Source of the DNA: Spirodela intermedia
Taxonomy: Eukaryota > Streptophyta > Magnoliopsida > Alismatales > Araceae
Length of the DNA stretch: 64,000 bases
Direction: 5' to 3'
NCBI GenBank assembly: GCA_902729315.2
Contig: LR746267.1
Coordinates: forward strand, 1,665,501 to 1,729,500
Position numbers and translations under genes: made by a program. The notes beneath the pieces were generated by a model. That model was not told the DNA's origin, ran no database searches, and saw only the letters and a program-made list of their open reading frames with translations. This document shows, piece after piece, positions 58,291 through 64,000 of this stretch. The first letter of the stretch is position 1, and every line of letters begins with the position of its first letter.

Positions 58291-60845
58291 ATCCTTTGAA
58301 TAAAATCATTTATTACTCACAATTGATGAATGAATATAATAAAGATGATGAAGAGACAGAACCCTTAGATGAAGAAATAGCAGTTGATTATGGAAGAATC
58401 ATCCAAATTTTAGTAGAAGGAAGTAAGGACAGAAATGAAGAAAAATATTTTCAGGTGAGGAAAAATCAATTGATTTGGGAGATGTAGGAGATGAAATTAA
58501 TAAATCTAATCATAATTTTGCAGCCATGGATGTTGATAGTGACGATGATGATGTATATCATATACCAAAATTAAAAGATAGCTCTTAGGAAGATGAAGAA
58601 TTTGATGAGTTGAGAAACAAAAAGTTAAAAAAAGAGTTGATTCAACTAATAGGGAGAAACAAAAATAATGAATATGAATATAGAGATAATTTTGAAAGAG
58701 AAAATTTGAATTTTATTGAATTCATTAGATTTGAGATTAAAGAAAACAATCCTTCCATCCTTCAAAACCCACAGCCCATTAGAATTATTTCTAAGCTTGA
58801 AATATTTCACTCCTCGCAAATTCAACAAATATGTATGAAAGATAAAATGGAGTAGGGAAAGATTATGCAGATAAAGAAAGACATTAAGAAATGGGTGAGT
58901 GGAAGAATTAGAGTTATCAATTTAAATGAAAAGAACTTAATTTTGGCAAGAGCTAATTTTAAAATTACATGGCTTGATCATATTTTATGGTCTATTAATA
59001 GAAAGTATTTATTAATGAATGAGAGTCTTACAATAAAAGATAGAAATGAGCAAAGATTCTTTTCAAAATGGAAATATTATTTTTGGAAAAATTTTGTTAA
59101 TTTCCATTTTATTTCGGTTGAAAATATGTCAAGGTATATATATGAAGTTTATAAATTTATGCTAAATCTGAAAAAGAATATCATGAAACTTACCTTGGGA
59201 TACAAGTATATTTTGATGGCCATAGATCATCTTATAAGATCTAAGAGCTGTCCAACTAAAGACATGAAATTCAGTGCTGCATGAGAGGCAACCAATAGTT
59301 TTTATTTTTTTCTATTTGATTTTTTTTTAAGCTCTGTTTTTCTTAAAATTTTACAATACTTGTTTTTGTCTTTGTTTTTTTCCAAAAAGTGCAGTAGGAG
59401 TGTAAGATGATGTGAAAAATTAAAAATGAGGTTGAGGTGATATCTTTCTGAGTTTTATCATTTATGACAATAATTTTAATGCTTAACTTTACATATATGT
59501 ATGCTTCACTTGAAAATTATATTTCTTGTATATTCTGTTTCAATTTTTTTGTGTCATTGAAGACAATGTCATTTTTAAGTTGTGGGGTGAAGTATTCATT
59601 ATTAATTTATGTTGTAAGACGATTCAGAACATGTGATTACATTTTATTTTATTTTTCTCATGCTCACTTATAATAGCAACTAAAAAATTGAAAAATAAAA
59701 TAAATCAGAAAAATTACAACATCTATTTTCTGATTTTTTGTCAAGAACGACAGACTGTCAAAAATAGTAGAAAAAAAAGCAGCCTAAAATTTGAAATTCT
59801 AGAGACCCTTTTCTCACATTTTAATCCCCTAGACATATATTACTTAAATTAAAAATTATAATTATAAAGATGATAGTTTTGATTTATTTTTGGCAAATTT
59901 ATTGTTGCTAAAATTATAACTAAAAATAGAAAATAGAACTATTATAACTATCTCATTTAAAATTTTTTTACATCATATTGCATGCATGAAAAATTAAATC
60001 AATTAGATTGATTGATACCAAAAGATACTAGGAAGATACATGATCTAGTAGTATAAAATGTTGGAATACTCCTTGGATACATGATAGATAATATGGATTT
60101 AATTTTACAGATTTTTACTTCATGATCTTGATGGATAATATTTACTTGATGTGAAAATTTGATTAATCATTTGAGTTTAATGGAGATTTTTGTATCCTGA
60201 TCTATAAGACTTGTGAGAAGAAATCACTTATTTTGAAAAAAAAAGAAGAGAGAGCAATGTGGAAAATCTAAAAATGAAGAGTACACATGGAGGGTGTGAG
60301 ACATCATTCTCATTGTCGAAATTGTGAATAGAAAAAACACTTACTGTAAAATAAGTGGATAAAGTGAAAGCCTTGAAAATGAAAAGTACACATGGAGGGT
60401 GTGAGACATCATTCTTATTCTCAAAATTTGTCTACGAGAAAAGTTACTTATCTACTATATATATAAATAAATAAATAAAAAGAAGGAAGAAATATAGTGC
60501 AAACTTCAAAAATCAAGCTAGAGAGAAAGGAAAATGTAAGATCAATATTATTCTTGGATGAGTATTGATAATTGGAACATCTTGTAAATATATCTATGAG
60601 TGAAGAAGTGACAAAGATGTGAATAGAAGAAGTGAAGTCTAGATTGTTATTTCAAGGAGTGCTTAAACATTTAAGTATTTGACATCATTCTTAAATACTT
60701 GATATAAGAATCTAAAGTGTCTAAAAGTGCATCATTTCTAATTGTATTTTTTTTTCTATATTGAAATATGATGTTTGAGATTTGTAAATTTTTATTTTTG
60801 TAATTCCATTGCAAAGGGACTAGCAATGATTTAAGTTGAGGGGTG
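58290..60845 (+). mobile_element. Gypsy-like element without pol, 3' internal region
   Basis: The forward counterpart of 49110-51600. Acidic frames at 58296-58487 and 58610-58855, and a 139-codon frame at 58865-59284, match the minus copy in order. A TTTAAGTTGTGGGGTG tract lies near 59570. About 1.2 kb of AT-rich 3' sequence then ends in a purine-rich AAGTTGAGGGGTG directly before an LTR. The products are unrecognised. Confidence 0.65.
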
Positions 60846-63800
60846 TGATAAGTCTTCATTATCATGAGTTAATAATTAGTAAATAACATAGACTTATATT
60901 TGTGTTAAAGTGTCAAAAGTAGTTTTTAGTTGATTAACGTAAAGTTTTGGGTAATTATGTGATTTTATACAAATTTATATGATTTTTACAGACTTACTCT
61001 TGATATAAATGAAGAAAAAGAAATAAAAATAAAAATAAAACAAAATGAGGGGAACCTGCCGGCCAGCTGGTCCAACAAGCAGGTCAGAAGCACAATTAGG
61101 GAGTAGTCACGAGTAGAGATTCAAGTGGCTTGGACTGATAGGGGCATGTGTGGGCCACTCCCCTTCATGTCACCGATGGCCAGTTGGCTGTGGGGTAAGG
61201 AGTGGTCGTACACGTACAAGAAAGGGACTTACTTCCAAATGTAACATTATTATATATTCACCTAAAAATTCGACGCACAAGTAATGTGGGACTAAACCCA
61301 TGTCACACCTTTCCCCAAAAGGCTTCAAAGATAGACAACTAGTGCAAGTTTGAATCCTCCCAGAACTAAAACTCTTTTTTTTTTATTTGATTATCGTGAC
61401 TTTTCTGTAGATCGCCAGTGAAGGATTAAGTCGTTAGAATCACTAGATCATTGACAAAAATCTCGTCAACATAATTCGCAAAGTATTGTTACTAAAATTG
61501 CTGAACGATTAGGGATAAAAGGATCACAAATTTATCAAGTAAAGCATCTTCGATTGATCGATGAACAAGCCGTCGTCGGGAAGAGGATGATCTGCTAGGA
61601 GATGAATTGCCATCTCTTGAGAGCGTACCAGATGCAATGAAGAGCCTTCTCTTGCTACGTGGACTTGAGGATAAAGCTCCTTGACACATGCCCCACTTTC
61701 ATCCAACTCCTCTCTATCGAGTGACAACTACTAAAGAGCCACAAAGTTGCCGGTTTTTCGCTCAGAAGGGTGACAGCCACTAGAGGTGATTCGACGACCT
61801 ACTTCATTGATCTTTAGGCTTTGCAAGGAGATCTAGAGGTTGCCCATGTTGTCCTTGTCCAAAGAGAGCCTTCAAGGCCGTGGACACTACATGATGATCC
61901 TCTCGAACGCTTAGGATTCTGGTGCATCGCCAATGCATCGCCACCGCGACGCCAGAACTCTGTTTCTCTACTTTCAACTTAATTTCTATTTCATTTAATG
62001 ATAATTTGTTGATTTAAAATTTATCAAGATATACTTTATTTCATTATGATTCTTTCAACTTTTACAGATTTTAATTTGATCAATTAAATTATCTATAATC
62101 GCTTACGTAAGAATTATTGAATGGAACTCTATTTCTACCCAATTTGTGTTCGCTAGAAGCTGATGTCATTGATAAGTTTTCATTATCATGAGTTAATAAT
62201 TAGTAAATAATATAGTTTTAGCCTTAACTCATGATAAATAGACTTATATTTGTGTTAAAGAATGATTTTTGGTTTTCAATTGATTAATGTAAATTTTTAG
62301 GTAATTATGTGATTTTATATGATTTTTACAGTCTTACCTTTGAGATAAATGAAGAACAAGAAATAAAAATAAAAAAAATTTGCAAAATAGGGGGACCCAC
62401 CGAGCCTACAAGTGGGTCAGAAGCGTAGTCGGGGAGTAGCCACGAGCAGGGGCTCAAGCGACTTAGCTTGGACCGATAGGGGCACGTGTGCGCCACTCCC
62501 CTTCCACGTCACTGGTGGCCAGCCGGCTGTGGGGCAAGGAGTGGTCGTACACGCAAGAGAAGGGACTTTGCTTACTAAGCTAACATTACTATATATTCGT
62601 CTGAAAAATCAGCGCACAATTGATGTGAGACTAAACCCGCATCACACCTTCCTCAGAAGAGGCGGGTGACTGGCGGGGGTTCGAATCCTCCCAAAGTCAA
62701 AATTCATATATTTTTATCTGATTATCGTGACTTTCCTATAGATAGCCGGTGAAGGATTAAGCAACGAGAATCACTAGATCATCGGCGAAAATCTCGTCAA
62801 CATGATTCATAGAGCATTGCTACTAAAATTGCTGAACGACTCGCGATAAAAGGATCGTGAATCCATCGAGTAAATCATCTCCGATTGATCGACGAACAAG
62901 CCATCGTCGACAAGAGAACGATCCGCCAGGAGACCAGTTGTCACCTCTTGAGAGCGTACTAGATGCGATGAAGAGCCTCCTCTTACTGCGCGGACCTAAA
63001 GATGAAGCTCTTTGACACATGCCCCACCTTCATCCAGCTCCTCTCTGTCAAGTGACGGTTGCCGGAGAGCTGAAAAGTTGCTGTTTTTCCGCTCTGCCAG
63101 GTGTCAGCCGTTGAAGACGATTCAACGACCCACTTCATTGATCTCTAGACCTCGCGAGAAGATATAGAGATTGCCCACGTCGTCTTTGTCCAAGGAGAGC
63201 CTTCGAGGCTGTGGACACTGCACGACGATCCTCCCGAATGCTCAAGATTCTGGTGCATCGCCGACGCATCACCGTCACGACGCTCGAACTCTGTTTTCCT
63301 GCTTTCAATTTAATTTACGCTTCAATTAGTGATACTTTGTGTGATTTTAATTTACCAAACTATACTTCGTTCAATTACAATTCTTCTAGCTTTTACAGAT
63401 CTTAATTTGATTAATTAAGTCGTCTGTAATCGCTTACATAAAAATCACTGAGCAGAACTCTATTTTTGCTTGATTTGCATTCACCGGGTGCTAACATCAT
63501 CTTGACGTCTGCACCCTTATTTCCCTTTTTTTTTGTGAATTTAAATATATTTCCTTTTTTTTTTCCTACTATAAAATTCATAAGAAAATCATATTCATTG
63601 AGAAAATTCTGAATAATTACTTGATATTATATTCCATCCCTGTGATCGACCTAGAAAATTATCGCTATTTTTGAAATTTTTATTGAATTATAATTGATAT
63701 ATTTATTTAGAAATACTTCTAAATATCCAAAAATTTATATTTTCTAGTTTTATAAATTTTATATTTGTGTGATTTAATATACAACGACTGAGTCACATCA

Positions 63801-64000
63801 GTCATCTTGATGTTTGCACCTTTATTTCCCTTTTTTGTGAATTTTTAGTATATTTTCTTTTCATTTCTTAGTATAAAATTCATAGAAAAATAGTATTCTT
63901 TGAGAAAAAATCTAAATAATTACTAGATATTATATTACATCCCTAAAATCGACCTAAAAAATTACAGCTATGTTTAGAATTTTTATTGAATTATACTTGA
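60846..64000 (+). mobile_element. Outer 3' LTR of TGATAAG family, runs off window end
   Basis: It begins TGATAAG at 60846, directly after the purine-rich tract. It is interrupted at 62169 by a nested copy and resumes at 63806. It lacks about 25 bp after AAATAACATAGA. The right end lies beyond the window. The reversed USE/TATA pair is present with 25-bp spacing (TATATA 61251-61256, TAATGTGGGAC 61282-61292). Confidence 0.85.
62170..63800 (+). mobile_element. Nested solo LTR of the TGATAAG family, TSD GTCAT
   Basis: TGATAAG at 62170 to GAGTCACATCA at 63800, 1631 bp, with GTCAT at 62165-62169 and 63801-63805. It has inserted into the outer LTR in the same orientation. A 17-nt T-arm-like sequence, GGGGGTTCGAATCCTCC (62675-62691), includes a Pol III B-box match. 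Confidence 0.92.

Noticed and set aside
62640-62700. tRNA gene
   Set aside because: Only a T-arm-like hairpin is present; no D-arm, anticodon arm or acceptor pairing could be placed.

Overview
This window looks like nuclear DNA of a seed plant. It holds short, GC-rich, intronless genes for secreted cysteine-rich peptides, each with a plant-type TATA box and an AATAAA signal. They sit in AT-rich DNA packed with degenerate Ty1/copia and Ty3/gypsy LTR retrotransposons. GC-rich intronless ORFs in AT-rich DNA would suit a monocot or early-diverging angiosperm, but the species cannot be fixed from the sequence.

The genes form one family, MiAMP1-like antimicrobial peptides (beta-barrelins). There are five intact copies (24339-24662 +, 31626-31955 -, 33177-33506 +, 35852-36166 +, 46247-46564 -), one nonsense-broken copy (30439-30753 +), one frameshifted copy cut by the window start (1-244 -), one gutted relic (about 52906-53200 +) and three weaker possible relics. 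The intact copies fall into three subgroups: A (24339, and broken copy 1-244), B (35852, 46247, and pseudogene 30439) and C (31626, 33177). All are predicted to be secreted with six cysteines in the mature domain, so they probably act in the apoplast as defence peptides. Nothing suggests that they form a pathway together; they are paralogues.

Layout. 1-3060: broken A-type gene plus two tandem units of a flank block that recurs across the cluster. 3060-7365: 5' half of a gypsy element (minus). 7370-19923: a decayed copia element (minus) split by three insertions of one LTR family (about 1.63 kb, 5-bp target duplications), one of which carries two further nested insertions. 19924-21956: a deletion derivative of that LTR family. 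22000-37000: core of the peptide cluster with segmental duplications. 37000-45700: AT-rich, gene-free, with a tandem duplication hit by a solo LTR. 45700-48750: a B-type gene and an inverted copy of a C-type upstream region. 49110-52560 and 55030-64000: gypsy-like elements in opposite orientations flanking the gutted relic, ending in nested LTRs.

The most unusual points are these. (1) The LTR family carries, antisense to itself, a box matching the plant snRNA upstream sequence element, followed exactly 25 bp later by a TATA box, in all eight copies checked. (2) A TG...CA element with a perfect target duplication carries a piece of the peptide-cluster flank between its terminal repeats. (3) The peptide cluster shows gene birth and death, with promoter modules, coding regions and 3' flanks evolving at different rates.
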